A DNA stretch of 64,000 nt from assembly GCA_964520865.1 (NCBI GenBank), contig CAZFOY010000007.1:21338-85337 (forward strand), written 5' to 3'. This DNA is from CAVQCT01 sp964520865. Lineage in GTDB: Bacteria > Zixibacteria > MSB-5A5 > GN15 > FEB-12. Positions 29,323-37,687 of the stretch are shown here, piece after piece (within the stretch, counting starts at the first letter, position 1; every line of letters starts with the position of its first letter). Both the position numbers and the translations under genes were made by a program. Below the pieces are notes generated by a model. That model searched no databases, had not been told where the DNA came from, and worked only from the letters and a program-made list of their open reading frames with translations.

Positions 29323-32076
29323 ATGACCAATAATAAACATGGCTCTTTCGACAAAACTAACGCAATCATAGCCGGATTTGTCTATATCGGTGCTTTCATT
29401 GCCTATGCAATGACGGTTCAGCGGTCGATTTCCTTCTGGGATTGCGGTGAGTTTGTAGCCTGTGCCCATATTCTGGGCATCCCCCATCCCCCCGGAACGC
29501 CTCTGTTTGTCCTGATCGGCCGACTGTTTTCGGTCATACCGTTCGTACACGATATCGCCTACCGAGTCAATTTCATCTCCGTAATCACCTCGGCCGCAAC
29601 CGCCACGTTCAGTTACTTGCTGACCGTACGGCTGGTCGGCTATTTCTTCCCGGCCGGAGAGAACAAAGGAATCAACCGGTATATCGCCTACATAGGAGGT
29701 ATTGCCGGAGCCTATTTTGTCGCCTTCTCTCAGACTAACTGGGGGAACTCGGTTGAGGCGGAAGTCTATGGTATGGCGCTTGCCATGTCGGTTATGCTGG
29801 TCTGGCTTACGGTCATCTACTTTGAGCGTCGAGGTACACCGACGGCTAACAAGATAATGATCCTCTTCTTTTACATTGCGCTCCTTGGAGTCGGAATACA
29901 CATGACCGTGTTTCTTGTGGTTCCGGCGATGACTTTGTTCTTCATTCTGAAGAAAGATGCTACCGCCCGCGACTGGCTTGCCGTCAGCGGGTTTATCATT
30001 GTCGAACTGCTCATGGTGCCGCTCTTTTCGGACGGCCGCGGCGGAAGCGGAATGTTCTTTCTCATGTCGGCGATTCTGGCCTCGGCGCTGGTCATTCTGC
30101 TCTATAAGAAAATCAACTGGGCGGTTCTTATCGCGATCGGATCGGTCAGTTCGGTGATGATCGCCTTTCAGACCTATATCTATGTCACTCCGATGGCGTT
30201 GGCCGTTCTGGTTCTCCTTGGAATAGCTTCTGAAAAATACAAATGGCAATTTCAGTGGAAGACCGGAATCGCGATTGTCCTCATTGCCTTCATCGGGATT
30301 TCGGTGCACCTGTATATACCGATTCGCTCCGCTCTCGATCCGCGGATCGATGAGAACAACCCGTCGCGCGACTTTCCGACCTTTGTGGCGTTTCTCGACC
30401 GTAAACAGTACGGTCAGGAGTCGATGGTTGACCGGATGTTCCATCGTCGCGGTACCTGGGAGAACCAGTTTATGTGGCATCCGCATATGGGGTACTGGTC
30501 GTATTTCGAAGAACAGTATTCCAACGGCGGATGGATCTTCCTGCCGTTTTTCGCGCTCGGCGCCCTCGGTATGGCGACCTCAATCAAGAAGCGTACGGAG
30601 ATCGGTATGCCGTTCCTCGTACTGTTCCTGCTCTGTTCGGCCGGTCTGATCTTGTATATGAATTTTGCCGATGGCACCAAATATGACCCTCGAACGGGGG
30701 ACGCCTATCTGGAGGTACGCGACCGAGACTACTTCTTCACCCCGGCCTTTGTCTTCTTCGGCATAGCTATGGGTATGGGGGTCTCGGCGATTATGAAGTA
30801 CCTCAAGGAGAAGTTCGGGGGCGGGATCCCGAGCAAGCAGAAGACAATTGCGATCGCGACATCGGTGCTTGCGCTCCTTCCGCTGGTCTCGCTCGCTCAC
30901 AGTTATCACATCAATGACCGCTCGCATAATTTTATTCCGTACAATTACGCAGCCAATCTGCTCGATACCTGCGATAAGAACGCGCTACTGTTTACTTCGG
31001 GAGACAACGACACCTTCCCACTCTGGTGCATTCAGGAGGTCTACAACTACCGCAAAGATGTGACGGTGATCAATTTGTCGTTGCTGAACACCGACTGGTA
31101 TGTGGCGCAGATGAAGAATCAGTATCATGTCCCGATTTCCCTGAGCGACAAACAGATCCTCTGGTATCCGTACGAGGTCAGTCCGGGGGTATGGGCCAGC
31201 CGGCCGAAGGAGCAATTCTACGACCGGCCGCGAAAGCGACGAACGTATCTTACGCCGAGTCCGCTGGGCAACAGTGTTGTTCGGGTGCAGGATATGATGG
31301 TCGACGATATCGTGATCGAAAACAAGTGGGAGAAGCCGATTTATTTCAGCGCCCCTCCTTACGGCGATTCTCCGCTCAATTTGAGGAGCCGGGCCACCTC
31401 GGTCGGACTTCTCTACCGGCTCGACCAGAATCCGCCGCCGAGCCTGGTCGATGTCGATACCGGATACAATCTTTATATGAATGACTACAGATACGGCGGG
31501 TACTCCAATTCAAAGGTATACCGCGATGAAAACGCCACCGGTGTGTTCATCGGAGTCGGCGTCAATTCCGTACGGCTGTACGATCAGTTGATCAAGCAGT
31601 CCGATTCTGCCCGCGCAATTGCGCTCTCCGAAAAGATGATGAAGGTCTATCCGGAATACTGGCAGATGTACGAACTTCGCGCCGATATCTACGACAAGCA
31701 GGGGGATTCGGCCAAAGGTGACAGCCTCTTCCAGACCCTGATCGACACCCTTTCGGCGTTCAGCAAAACCAACGAGGAGAATCTCTTCTACAAGCAGGAT
31801 CTTGGCCTCGCCGAATCCGAGCTGGGGCGGAGGACCAAAGATCAGGCGCTTATCGATGAAGGGATAAACCAGCTGTGGCAGGCGTTCGCGGCTAACCCGA
31901 ACAGCAACTATGCGTTCCGCAAACTTCTGTCGGTCTTGAGTGAACAGAAGCAATACACCGATATTCGAAAGGCGGCACTGATGTTCGCGGAATACGGCCA
32001 GAACCTCGGAGATCCGCTACTTCAACAAATCCTGAATATCAAGCCTCCTTCGGGATATCTGCCACCTGACGAATAG
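29323..32076 (+). CDS. DUF2723 family membrane protein (GT-C-like)
   Basis: 917-aa protein of the DUF2723 family, related in fold to GT-C glycosyltransferases such as protein O-mannosyltransferases. The N-terminal half has about eleven transmembrane helices and begins with SFWDCGEFVACAHILGIPH, whose Asp/Glu occupy the usual acidic catalytic position after helix 1. It is followed by HPPGTPLFVLIGRLFS. The C-terminal half from about residue 540 is periplasmic and has helical repeat-like pairs (AIALSEKMMKVYPEYWQ). It probably transfers a lipid-linked sugar to an acceptor, but donor and acceptor are unknown. An AAGGAG site precedes the ATG. Confidence 0.88.
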   Translation: MTNNKHGSFDKTNAIIAGFVYIGAFIAYAMTVQRSISFWDCGEFVACAHILGIPHPPGTPLFVLIGRLFSVIPFVHDIAYRVNFISVITSAATATFSYLLTVRLVGYFFPAGENKGINRYIAYIGGIAGAYFVAFSQTNWGNSVEAEVYGMALAMSVMLVWLTVIYFERRGTPTANKIMILFFYIALLGVGIHMTVFLVVPAMTLFFILKKDATARDWLAVSGFIIVELLMVPLFSDGRGGSGMFFLMSAILASALVILLYKKINWAVLIAIGSVSSVMIAFQTYIYVTPMALAVLVLLGIASEKYKWQFQWKTGIAIVLIAFIGISVHLYIPIRSALDPRIDENNPSRDFPTFVAFLDRKQYGQESMVDRMFHRRGTWENQFMWHPHMGYWSYFEEQYSNGGWIFLPFFALGALGMATSIKKRTEIGMPFLVLFLLCSAGLILYMNFADGTKYDPRTGDAYLEVRDRDYFFTPAFVFFGIAMGMGVSAIMKYLKEKFGGGIPSKQKTIAIATSVLALLPLVSLAHSYHINDRSHNFIPYNYAANLLDTCDKNALLFTSGDNDTFPLWCIQEVYNYRKDVTVINLSLLNTDWYVAQMKNQYHVPISLSDKQILWYPYEVSPGVWASRPKEQFYDRPRKRRTYLTPSPLGNSVVRVQDMMVDDIVIENKWEKPIYFSAPPYGDSPLNLRSRATSVGLLYRLDQNPPPSLVDVDTGYNLYMNDYRYGGYSNSKVYRDENATGVFIGVGVNSVRLYDQLIKQSDSARAIALSEKMMKVYPEYWQMYELRADIYDKQGDSAKGDSLFQTLIDTLSAFSKTNEENLFYKQDLGLAESELGRRTKDQALIDEGINQLWQAFAANPNSNYAFRKLLSVLSEQKQYTDIRKAALMFAEYGQNLGDPLLQQILNIKPPSGYLPPDE

Positions 32077-32100
32077 CCGGGGAGGAATTGAAGACAAAAG

Positions 32101-32133
32101 AGGCTCGCAGTCGTTCGATTGCGAGCCTTTTGC
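32101..32133. terminator. Bidirectional intrinsic terminator
   Basis: A 9-bp stem (AGGCTCGCA / TGCGAGCCT) with T-rich flanks on both strands separates the DUF2723 gene from the convergent DUF2087 gene and can serve both. Confidence 0.8.
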
Positions 32134-32162
32134 TTTACTGCGATGACGGTGCGCGGAGAGCT

Positions 32163-32636
32163 TCAGTCAGAAAGTCGGTACTGGGTTCTTCGACGGTAGT
32201 TGCCGTCAGCCCGGTCCATCATCTTCTCCGCGATAAATTCCCTGCGGACAGTGGCGAAATCGTCGTGATACCGGCTGATTATTCGGTTGACTTCCTCTTC
32301 GGGATAGACCTTGTTCGGCTCGAACTGAGCGAGAATATACTCCAGCAGATATTTGCGTTTGCTTCGCTGGGCCGGGAGTTTGTCGATATGCTCTTCCTTC
32401 ATGAAGTTCTTGACTACCTTCTGACGGGGCGTCCGCTTGGCCTGGTTCGAGCGGCTCTGTAGCCAGTCGAATACCGACTGCTCCGGAATCCGCCAGTCTT
32501 TTCCTATCTTGTAGGCGTAAATCTCCCCAGCCTGCACCTTGCGGGTGACAACCTGGACATTCATTTTCAACTTGTCGGCGAGCTCAGCAGTGGTGAAAAA
32601 CTCCGTGTTCTTGATCAATCCTTCGTGGTATTCCAT
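32163..32636 (-). CDS. Excisionase-type HTH protein with DUF2087 domain
   Basis: 157-aa DNA-binding protein. The N-terminal third is a MerR/excisionase-type helix-turn-helix (FFTTAELADKLKMNVQVVTRKVQ followed by GEIYAYKIGKDWRIPE, about residues 12-55). From about residue 90 comes a DUF2087 domain, seen as RKYLLEYILAQFE, YPEEEVNRIISRYHDDFATVRR and ADGNYRRR. The DUF2087 domain is common in small transcription regulators. The ATG with AGGAGA upstream is preferred to the much longer open frame, which runs through intergenic sequence. Target is unknown; the divergent radical SAM gene or its own promoter is a possible candidate. Confidence 0.85.
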   Translation of the reverse strand: MEYHEGLIKNTEFFTTAELADKLKMNVQVVTRKVQAGEIYAYKIGKDWRIPEQSVFDWLQSRSNQAKRTPRQKVVKNFMKEEHIDKLPAQRSKRKYLLEYILAQFEPNKVYPEEEVNRIISRYHDDFATVRREFIAEKMMDRADGNYRRRTQYRLSD

Positions 32637-32937
32637 GAGTCGTCTCCTATGTGGGTTATCAAGAAGCAATACGTATGAAAGCGTATAGTCAACCAGTGTT
32701 TTATGTTTTTCGGTACTTTTATGTTGTTGAAATCTTATTTCCTTGCCGCAGGTCGATTTCCTGAGTCTCTTGGAGGATCGTCCATTCAGGAAGAGAATGC
32801 CCGAATTCTGTGCCTTATGAATAAACCGCATCAATGTTATCCTGTTTAATCGTATTGTAAGTAATTGATAGTCAATCGCTCTCTGTGTCACGTTCGGATT
32901 TTCGGCGCAGAATCCTGCGTTTTGTGACATACAATTG
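32637..32937. other. Intergenic region between DUF2087 and the kamA-like promoter
   Basis: About 300 bases between two divergent genes. The minus strand holds TTGACT near 32690 but no well-spaced -10. The region is A/T-rich near the DUF2087 start, and a minus-strand reading frame that runs through it has no start signal and no protein-like composition. Nothing else was recognised. Confidence 0.4.
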
Positions 32938-32966
32938 TTGCAGATTCGGGGTAATTTTCGTACATT
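32938..32966 (+). promoter_or_regulatory. sigma70-type promoter of the radical SAM gene
   Basis: -35 TTGCAG, 17-base spacer, -10 TACATT. The start point near 32973 lies more than 200 bases before the kamA-like ATG and at the edge of a sequence with extensive self-complementarity. Confidence 0.55.
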
Positions 32967-32972
32967 GAGTGT

Positions 32973-33181
32973 GTAAGGGCTCTGCTCACACCTACTAAGC
33001 TTCTGCCAACCCTGGCATACGGCTGCTACGAAATCCGGACGCTTGCGCCCTAACAAGCTACCTGGAAAGAACGGTTCGCGCTCGACACCCTGCTAAATCG
33101 CCTTTGGGCTGATTACCCGAGCGTCTTGGTCTGCTTGACAGACCATCCGGACAGAGCCCCATCTTGAGAAAGGAGAACATT
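32973..33181 (+). ncRNA. Long structured 5' leader (candidate cis-regulatory RNA)
   Basis: About 210 bases between the predicted start point and the ATG of the radical SAM gene. GGGCTCTG (32977-32984) pairs with CAGAGCCC (33152-33159), so the ends of the RNA meet just before the AAAGGAG site. Inside are a hairpin TGCCA-ACCC-TGGCA (33004-33017) and a hairpin GGTCTG-CTTGA-CAGACC (33128-33144). Two mutually exclusive helices share one strand: 33038-33043 with 33120-33125, or 33079-33084 with 33118-33123. This could be a switch. It does not match the lysine or SAM riboswitch consensus as I know them. It could alternatively be a separate small RNA. Confidence 0.4.
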
Positions 33182-34366
33182 ATGGATGTCAGAGAGCCGA
33201 CGAATGCCGCTCAGTCCAGGCGCCGAGCCCGATTCGTCCTCAACCTCGACAAGGTGCCGAATCTGTCCGAGAACGAAAGGACTCGTCTCAAGGAAGTAGT
33301 CAAGACATACGCTTTCAGAGCCAATGATTATTACCTCGGGTTGATCGATTGGAACGACCCGAAAGATCCGATCCGTCAGTTGGTCATCCCTCACGAACGT
33401 GAATTGCAGGAGTTCGGAAAACTGGATGCTTCCAACGAAGGGGCGATCACCGTGAGGAAGGGAGTCCAGCATAAGTATTCTTCGACCACGCTACTGTTAG
33501 TGAACGAAGTCTGTGCGTCCTTCTGCCGCTACTGTTTCCGCAAGCGGCTCTTCATGAATGGAAACGACGAAGTTACCTACGATATCGAACCGGGCCTTGA
33601 GTATATCCGGAATCACCCCGAAGTCAACAACGTGTTGCTGACTGGAGGCGACCCGATGATTCTCAAGACGCCGAAGCTTGAAAAGATTCTGGCCGACCTG
33701 CGCGAGATCGATCATGTGCGGATAATTCGGATCGGATCAAAGATGCCGGCGTTTAATCCGTTCCGGTTTATCAACGATTCCGAGCTGATGGACGTCTTCC
33801 GCAAATACTCGTTGTCGGACCGTCGGATTTACATGATGTGTCATTTTGACCATCCCCGTGAATTGACCGACCAGTCGCGCGAGGCGATCAGGCTGCTGAT
33901 AGACGCGGGTGTCATCTGCGTGAACCAGAATCCGATTATTCGGGGGATCTCGGACGATCCAGAGGTGATGTCGACTCTCTGGAATGAGTTGTCGTATATG
34001 GGCGTGCAGCAGTACTACATCTTCCAGTGCCGTCCCACGGCCGGCAACGAACCGTATGCGCTGCCGATAGTGGAGGCATACCACAAGATCGAAGAAGCCA
34101 AGAAGAAGTGCTCAGGTCTGGGTAAGCGATTGAAATTTGCCATGTCGCACGAGTCGGGGAAGATCGAGATTACCGGCGTGGATCATCGGCATATTTACCT
34201 GAAGTATCATCGGGCGAAACATCAGAAAGACGAGCAGAGGATGATCGTCTGTCATCGTGACGACCGAGCCGGGTGGCTGGATCAGCTTAAGCCGGTCGAC
34301 GGCTACCGGAACGAGTTTTACGAGAAAGGTCTCCCGCACACCAACTATTTCACTTCGCCCAATTAG
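33182..34366 (+). CDS. KamA-family radical SAM protein (divergent lysine 2,3-aminomutase)
   Basis: 394-aa radical SAM enzyme of the lysine 2,3-aminomutase family. The cluster motif is CASFCRYCF (Cys111, Cys115, Cys118), followed by the family's VLLTGGDPM segment. The ATG with AAAGGAG seven bases upstream is preferred to a TTG eighteen bases earlier. Classical lysine aminomutases have a YVCD segment whose Asp binds the lysine amino group and a DAPGGGGK segment whose Lys holds PLP. Here the corresponding regions read FQCRP and SHESGKIEI, so the first Asp is replaced by Arg and the glycine-rich stretch is lost. The substrate is therefore uncertain. It is monocistronic with a terminator. Confidence 0.85.
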   Translation: MDVREPTNAAQSRRRARFVLNLDKVPNLSENERTRLKEVVKTYAFRANDYYLGLIDWNDPKDPIRQLVIPHERELQEFGKLDASNEGAITVRKGVQHKYSSTTLLLVNEVCASFCRYCFRKRLFMNGNDEVTYDIEPGLEYIRNHPEVNNVLLTGGDPMILKTPKLEKILADLREIDHVRIIRIGSKMPAFNPFRFINDSELMDVFRKYSLSDRRIYMMCHFDHPRELTDQSREAIRLLIDAGVICVNQNPIIRGISDDPEVMSTLWNELSYMGVQQYYIFQCRPTAGNEPYALPIVEAYHKIEEAKKKCSGLGKRLKFAMSHESGKIEITGVDHRHIYLKYHRAKHQKDEQRMIVCHRDDRAGWLDQLKPVDGYRNEFYEKGLPHTNYFTSPN

Positions 34367-34391
34367 CGGCTGGACCAGTAGAATCCGAAAG

Positions 34392-34425
34392 AGCCGGACG
34401 GATCTGAGATCGTCCGGCTTTTTCT
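34392..34425 (+). terminator. Rho-independent terminator after the radical SAM gene
   Basis: A 9-bp stem (AGCCGGACG / CGTCCGGCT) with a ten-base loop is followed by five T residues. The T tract touches the stop codon of the convergent DinB-like gene. Confidence 0.88.
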
Positions 34426-34957
34426 ATTGGAATTTCTCGTTCATCTCGGCATTGAAGTCGGCTGACTTGTTTCTTGCGACCGAGAGTGTTCTCCATTCCG
34501 ATCCGACCAGGTGTTTGGCCAGGAAGACGATTTGACCGACATGGTAGGCGTTGTGGGAGAGCTGGCGATTGAGGGCGGCAATTACCGAGTACGGCTCGCT
34601 TCGAATCGTGATCGTGCGCTGAAGATCTTCCGGCTTGAGGCTGTTCATGGTGTCGAACACGAGCTGCCAGTTCGCTTCCCACCGGTTCAGAATTGTATCC
34701 CTGGTTTCCTGGTCGGCCAGTTCGAACTCCGAATCCCGGTTGCGGTCCGGCTTCTCACCATCGGAATCGAGGAAATTAGTCCAGCGGGAGCGGAGATTGC
34801 CGGCGATATGTTTTACGATCACGGCGATGCTGTTTGATTCAGCGTCGAGGGCGGTGAAGAACTGGCCGCTGTCTACCTGACGGATGGCGTCATCGGCCAG
34901 TTTCTTCAGCCTGGTCAGTTCCCGGAGCGCTATCTCAACGTAATTAGTTGTTTCCAT
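34424..34957 (-). CDS. DinB/DUF1572-like protein
   Basis: 177-aa four-helix-bundle protein of the DinB superfamily (DUF1572-like). Three histidines typical of the metal site are visible: IVKHIAGN near residue 49, and the pair in QLSHNAYHVGQIVFLAKH near 135-140. Members are metal-binding enzymes, many linked to thiol transfer or stress, but most have no known substrate. The ATG is the first in frame. It stands alone between two terminators/genes and is convergent with the radical SAM gene. Confidence 0.82.
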   Translation of the reverse strand: METTNYVEIALRELTRLKKLADDAIRQVDSGQFFTALDAESNSIAVIVKHIAGNLRSRWTNFLDSDGEKPDRNRDSEFELADQETRDTILNRWEANWQLVFDTMNSLKPEDLQRTITIRSEPYSVIAALNRQLSHNAYHVGQIVFLAKHLVGSEWRTLSVARNKSADFNAEMNEKFQ

Positions 34958-35015
34958 AAGTCTCGATTCCTGACGCGGCGAAGAAGCAGGCTTCGCCGCA
35001 GTCTTATGTTCGAAT

Positions 35016-35780
35016 TCAGTCGGTTTTCTTATTCAGAACGGCGGCGGATGCCTGGGCAGTCGGAAAGATGATGACTTCGGCAATCTGAACATGCTCCGGT
35101 CGTTCGGCGATCCAGGCGACCGTTTCCGCGATATCTTCACCTCTGAGAGGCTGATAGCCCTTGTAGACGGAGTCGGCCCGGGCGTTATCGCCGTAGAAAC
35201 GAACCTGGGAGAACTCGGTTTCGACCAGCCCCGGGTCTACCGTTGAGACCCTGATAGGAACATCGTTCAAGTCCAGGCGCATTCCTTTGGTGATCGCATC
35301 GACCGCATGCTTCGTGGCACAATAGACATTACCGCGCGGATAAACTTCGTGCCCGGCGATCGAACCGATATTGATAACGTGCCCGTGACCTTGCTTGACC
35401 ATCAGCGGAATAACCTGGCGGCTGACATACAGGAGTCCTTTCACATTCGTATCGATCATCTCATCCCAGCCGTCCGGATTCCCTTCGTGCACTTTGTCGA
35501 GGCCGCGGCTGAGTCCGGCGTTGTTGACGAGCAGATCGATCTTTTTCCATTCCTCAGAGAGACCGCCGATCGCTTTCTCGACCTGCGCCCGATCGCGAAC
35601 GTCGAGTTCCAGCAAGTGATACTTGACGTTGAGGCTGCCCGCCAGATCCTCGAGTTTCTCCAGGCGCCTTGCGGCCAGAATCAATCGGGAGCCGAGGTTG
35701 GCGAATTTCCGGGCACAGGCAGCGCCAATGCCGGACGAAGCTCCGGTGATGAGAACAGTCTTATCCTTCATAGCTGACAT
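35016..35780 (-). CDS. SDR oxidoreductase, YdfG-like
   Basis: Classical short-chain dehydrogenase of 254 aa. It has TGASSGIGAACAR for nucleotide binding near the N-terminus, the NNAGLSRG motif, the catalytic serine in INIGSIAGHEV and Tyr/Lys in VYCATKHAV. The overall pattern (NAGLSRG, DTNVKGLLY, VDPGLVETEFS, VRFYGD) closely resembles E. coli YdfG, an NADP-dependent 3-hydroxy acid dehydrogenase acting on serine, threonine and similar acids. The basic Arg in AARRLEKL supports NADP use. The ATG with GAAGGGA upstream is chosen over an in-frame TTG fifteen bases earlier. Confidence 0.9.
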   Translation of the reverse strand: MSAMKDKTVLITGASSGIGAACARKFANLGSRLILAARRLEKLEDLAGSLNVKYHLLELDVRDRAQVEKAIGGLSEEWKKIDLLVNNAGLSRGLDKVHEGNPDGWDEMIDTNVKGLLYVSRQVIPLMVKQGHGHVINIGSIAGHEVYPRGNVYCATKHAVDAITKGMRLDLNDVPIRVSTVDPGLVETEFSQVRFYGDNARADSVYKGYQPLRGEDIAETVAWIAERPEHVQIAEVIIFPTAQASAAVLNKKTD

Positions 35781-35811
35781 ACAAATTCCCTTCAAAATCA
35801 GAATTTCCGTT

Positions 35812-35840
35812 AATCTAAGCCGTCGCCAGCACTACGTCAA
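35812..35840 (-). promoter_or_regulatory. sigma70-type promoter for the SDR gene
   Basis: Minus-strand -35 TTGACG, 17-base spacer, -10 TAGATT. The predicted start near 35805 leaves a leader of about 25 bases. Confidence 0.55.
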
Positions 35841-36289
35841 CGCGGCATTTGGCTATAGCGAGATGTCTTGGATATTCGACATGTTAAAGTACGCTATAAT
35901 ACGTAATACTATACCTCGAAGGGAAGTCGAAGGGACCGCCGCCATCATGCGGAAGACAGCCTGTCTGATCAGGGCCGGCATCCCAATTCCACACCGGATA
36001 TGGGGGAATCTGTCCACCTGTTGAACAACTCCCACAGATTAAACAGATCAGAATATATCCGCGGTCCTTTTGCGAATCTATGCCATCACATAACATGTTG
36101 ATAGGCAGGACGTTCTACAGCGCAAGAGCAATCTCTGAGCAGTCTTGGAGGCAGGCACACAATGTGCAGTCATTCCGGGTGAGAAAACAGCGAAATGCGC
36201 TAATAGAATCACTGCCGAAGCCCGATAAAATATATGGCTCACCGGCCATATCCTTCGGGTGAGGAGCAATGCTTCGGAGGATACTCAGG
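35841..36289. other. Intergenic region before the 49-aa gene
   Basis: About 450 bases without a recognisable gene. A TATAAT occurs at 35895-35900 without a well-spaced -35. Just before the small gene, a hairpin ATATGGC-TCACCG-GCCATAT (36231-36250) is enclosed by CCCGA/TCGGG. Open frames here are short, rich in rare-looking combinations and without ribosome-binding sites. Confidence 0.4.
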
Positions 36290-36439
36290 ATGGCTACAGC
36301 AAAGAAGAAACGGTCTGTGCCCCCCGGTTTGCCGCACAAGACGTACTGGCACCTGTACAGCTTGCAGAACATGGAATCCGAGAAGTTGGCCAGGATCGTG
36401 AATAAGATATTGAAACGCGAATACGTTTTGATAAAATAA
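36290..36439 (+). CDS. Small basic protein, 49 aa
   Basis: An ATG-initiated frame of 49 codons with a canonical GGAGG nine bases upstream. The product starts MATAKKKRSVPPGLPHK and has a predicted helix (NMESEKLARIVNKILKREY), net charge strongly positive and a regular amphipathic pattern. An in-frame ATG 21 bases earlier is too close to its own purine run. It is unlike the random composition of other short frames in the gap. Function unknown; a nucleic-acid-binding or regulatory role is possible but not shown. Confidence 0.55.
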   Translation: MATAKKKRSVPPGLPHKTYWHLYSLQNMESEKLARIVNKILKREYVLIK

Positions 36440-36461
36440 CTGTCAAATTTAAGCTTGACAG
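36440..36461. repeat. Inverted repeat overlapping a possible -35
   Basis: CTGTCAA and TTGACAG flank eight bases directly after the stop of the 49-aa gene. The right arm contains TTGACA, which is followed after 17 bases by TAACTT, a weak -10. It may be an operator over a promoter of the M23 peptidase gene, or a weak terminator. Confidence 0.35.
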
Positions 36462-36570
36462 GGTATATGACGGGAGATAACTTCAGGGCTTGTTGCGAGG
36501 AGACCCATAGCGAGTGCTTTTTTTGAGGAACTTCGCACACTTCCACGTATTATAGAATATCACAGGAGTT

Positions 36571-37485
36571 TTGTTAAAGAAGAAGCTGACATTTCTGTTT
36601 ATTCCCGGTTCTGAAGGGATTTCTAAGCAGCTGAGCATATCGGTGGCGCTGATCTACGGCGTTGCCACAGCTGTCGCGGTGTTGCTCATTGCAAGCTTCT
36701 TCCTGTCCGCACAGTTCTTCTCAGACCGCGTCAATACTTCCGAATTACAGCACCTCCGGACCGAAAACGCACAGCTCAAGGACAAATTCGAGCAAATGCG
36801 CTGGAATCTGGCCGAAGTACAGGATCGGTATACCGACCTGGTCCAGAAGGAGATCAGGATTCGGACTATGTTTGACCTGCCTGAGATTAACACTGAGGAA
36901 CGTCAGCTTGGTGTGGGTGGCCCGATTCCGAAGACGATGCTTCACCAGTCGCCGACTGAAAAAGTCGCGACTTCGACCGAGATGGAAGTCGACCGCCTGC
37001 TCAGACTGTCCCGCTACGAACTGCAGAAGTATGGTGAAGTCGAAGATGCGCTTAAGAATGTCAAGGACCGCCTTGAGCACACGCCGTCGATCTGGCCCAC
37101 CCAGGGCTGGACGTCGCGCGGCTTCGGCATGAAGTTCGATCCGTTTACGGGGTACAAGCAGATGCACCGGGGAATCGATGTTGCCAATCGCACGGGAACA
37201 CCGATTATCGCGCCGGCCGACGGTGTGGTTCAGGAGACACAGCATTCCAATTCAGGTATGGGCAACTGCATAATCATCAACCACGGTTACGGTTTCCAGA
37301 CCAGATACGGTCACCTTTCGAAGATCGAAGTCAAGCGAGGACAGAAGGTCAAGCGCGGCGATGTGATCGGTTTGATGGGCTCGACCGGCTATTCCACCGG
37401 CCCGCACCTTCATTACGAGGTCATCCGCAACGGGCAATTCCTCAATCCGGTAAAGTATATCCTCAACGGTCAAAGCGACTTATAG
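36571..37485 (+). CDS. M23 family metallopeptidase (membrane-anchored)
   Basis: 304-aa LytM/M23-type peptidoglycan endopeptidase or its regulator. It starts with TTG, six bases after CAGGAG. The N-terminus has one transmembrane helix (LIYGVATAVAVLLIASFFL), followed by a coiled coil of about 50 residues (SELQHLRTENAQLKDKFEQM). The M23 domain (about 175-300) keeps the zinc ligands: HRGID (His and Asp), the catalytic-type TRYGHLS and GPHLHYEV. An intact set suggests activity. It probably acts in the periplasm on cell-wall crosslinks. It is monocistronic with a terminator. Confidence 0.92.
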   Translation: MLKKKLTFLFIPGSEGISKQLSISVALIYGVATAVAVLLIASFFLSAQFFSDRVNTSELQHLRTENAQLKDKFEQMRWNLAEVQDRYTDLVQKEIRIRTMFDLPEINTEERQLGVGGPIPKTMLHQSPTEKVATSTEMEVDRLLRLSRYELQKYGEVEDALKNVKDRLEHTPSIWPTQGWTSRGFGMKFDPFTGYKQMHRGIDVANRTGTPIIAPADGVVQETQHSNSGMGNCIIINHGYGFQTRYGHLSKIEVKRGQKVKRGDVIGLMGSTGYSTGPHLHYEVIRNGQFLNPVKYILNGQSDL

Positions 37486-37512
37486 CAGGAATACGCCGTT
37501 TCCCCTGTCTGT

Positions 37513-37533
37513 CCGCCGGAAGGCGGTTTTTTT
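37513..37533 (+). terminator. Rho-independent terminator after the M23 gene
   Basis: Five-bp G+C-only stem (CCGCC / GGCGG) with a GGAA tetraloop, followed by seven T residues. Confidence 0.85.
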
Positions 37534-37687
37534 GTGCTATTTCTCGAACAATCGGCCGGTATCTCCTCCGCCAGGCGGGAATAAAAGACTTGGTGAATCC
37601 GTTTTATCTAATTATTTTAGGGGTATCGAAGCGGAAAAGCGGTCGGAGGAACTCAGGCTCCGAGCGATTTGTTATCAAAGAATACAA

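Noticed and set aside
29311..30486. Long minus-strand frame of 391 codons over the DUF2723 gene
   Set aside because: Composition is Arg/Asp/His-rich as expected from a shadow of hydrophobic codons; no start signal or known domain.
32637..33056. Upstream extension of the DUF2087 frame to 297 codons
   Set aside because: The extension has no homology-like composition and passes over the kamA-like promoter, whereas the inner ATG has an ideal AGGAGA.
32973..33181. Leader considered as lysine riboswitch, SAM riboswitch, 6S RNA, tmRNA or RNase P RNA
   Set aside because: Conserved cores of those RNAs as I know them are absent. Paired ends and about 185 bases resemble 6S RNA in size, but a clear central bubble with long flanking helices could not be drawn, so it is left as an unnamed leader.
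35853..36546. Short frames on both strands in the gap before the M23 gene
   Set aside because: Apart from the 49-aa frame at 36290, none has a ribosome-binding site or protein-like regularity; the 143-codon minus frame covers the 49-aa gene and its repeat.
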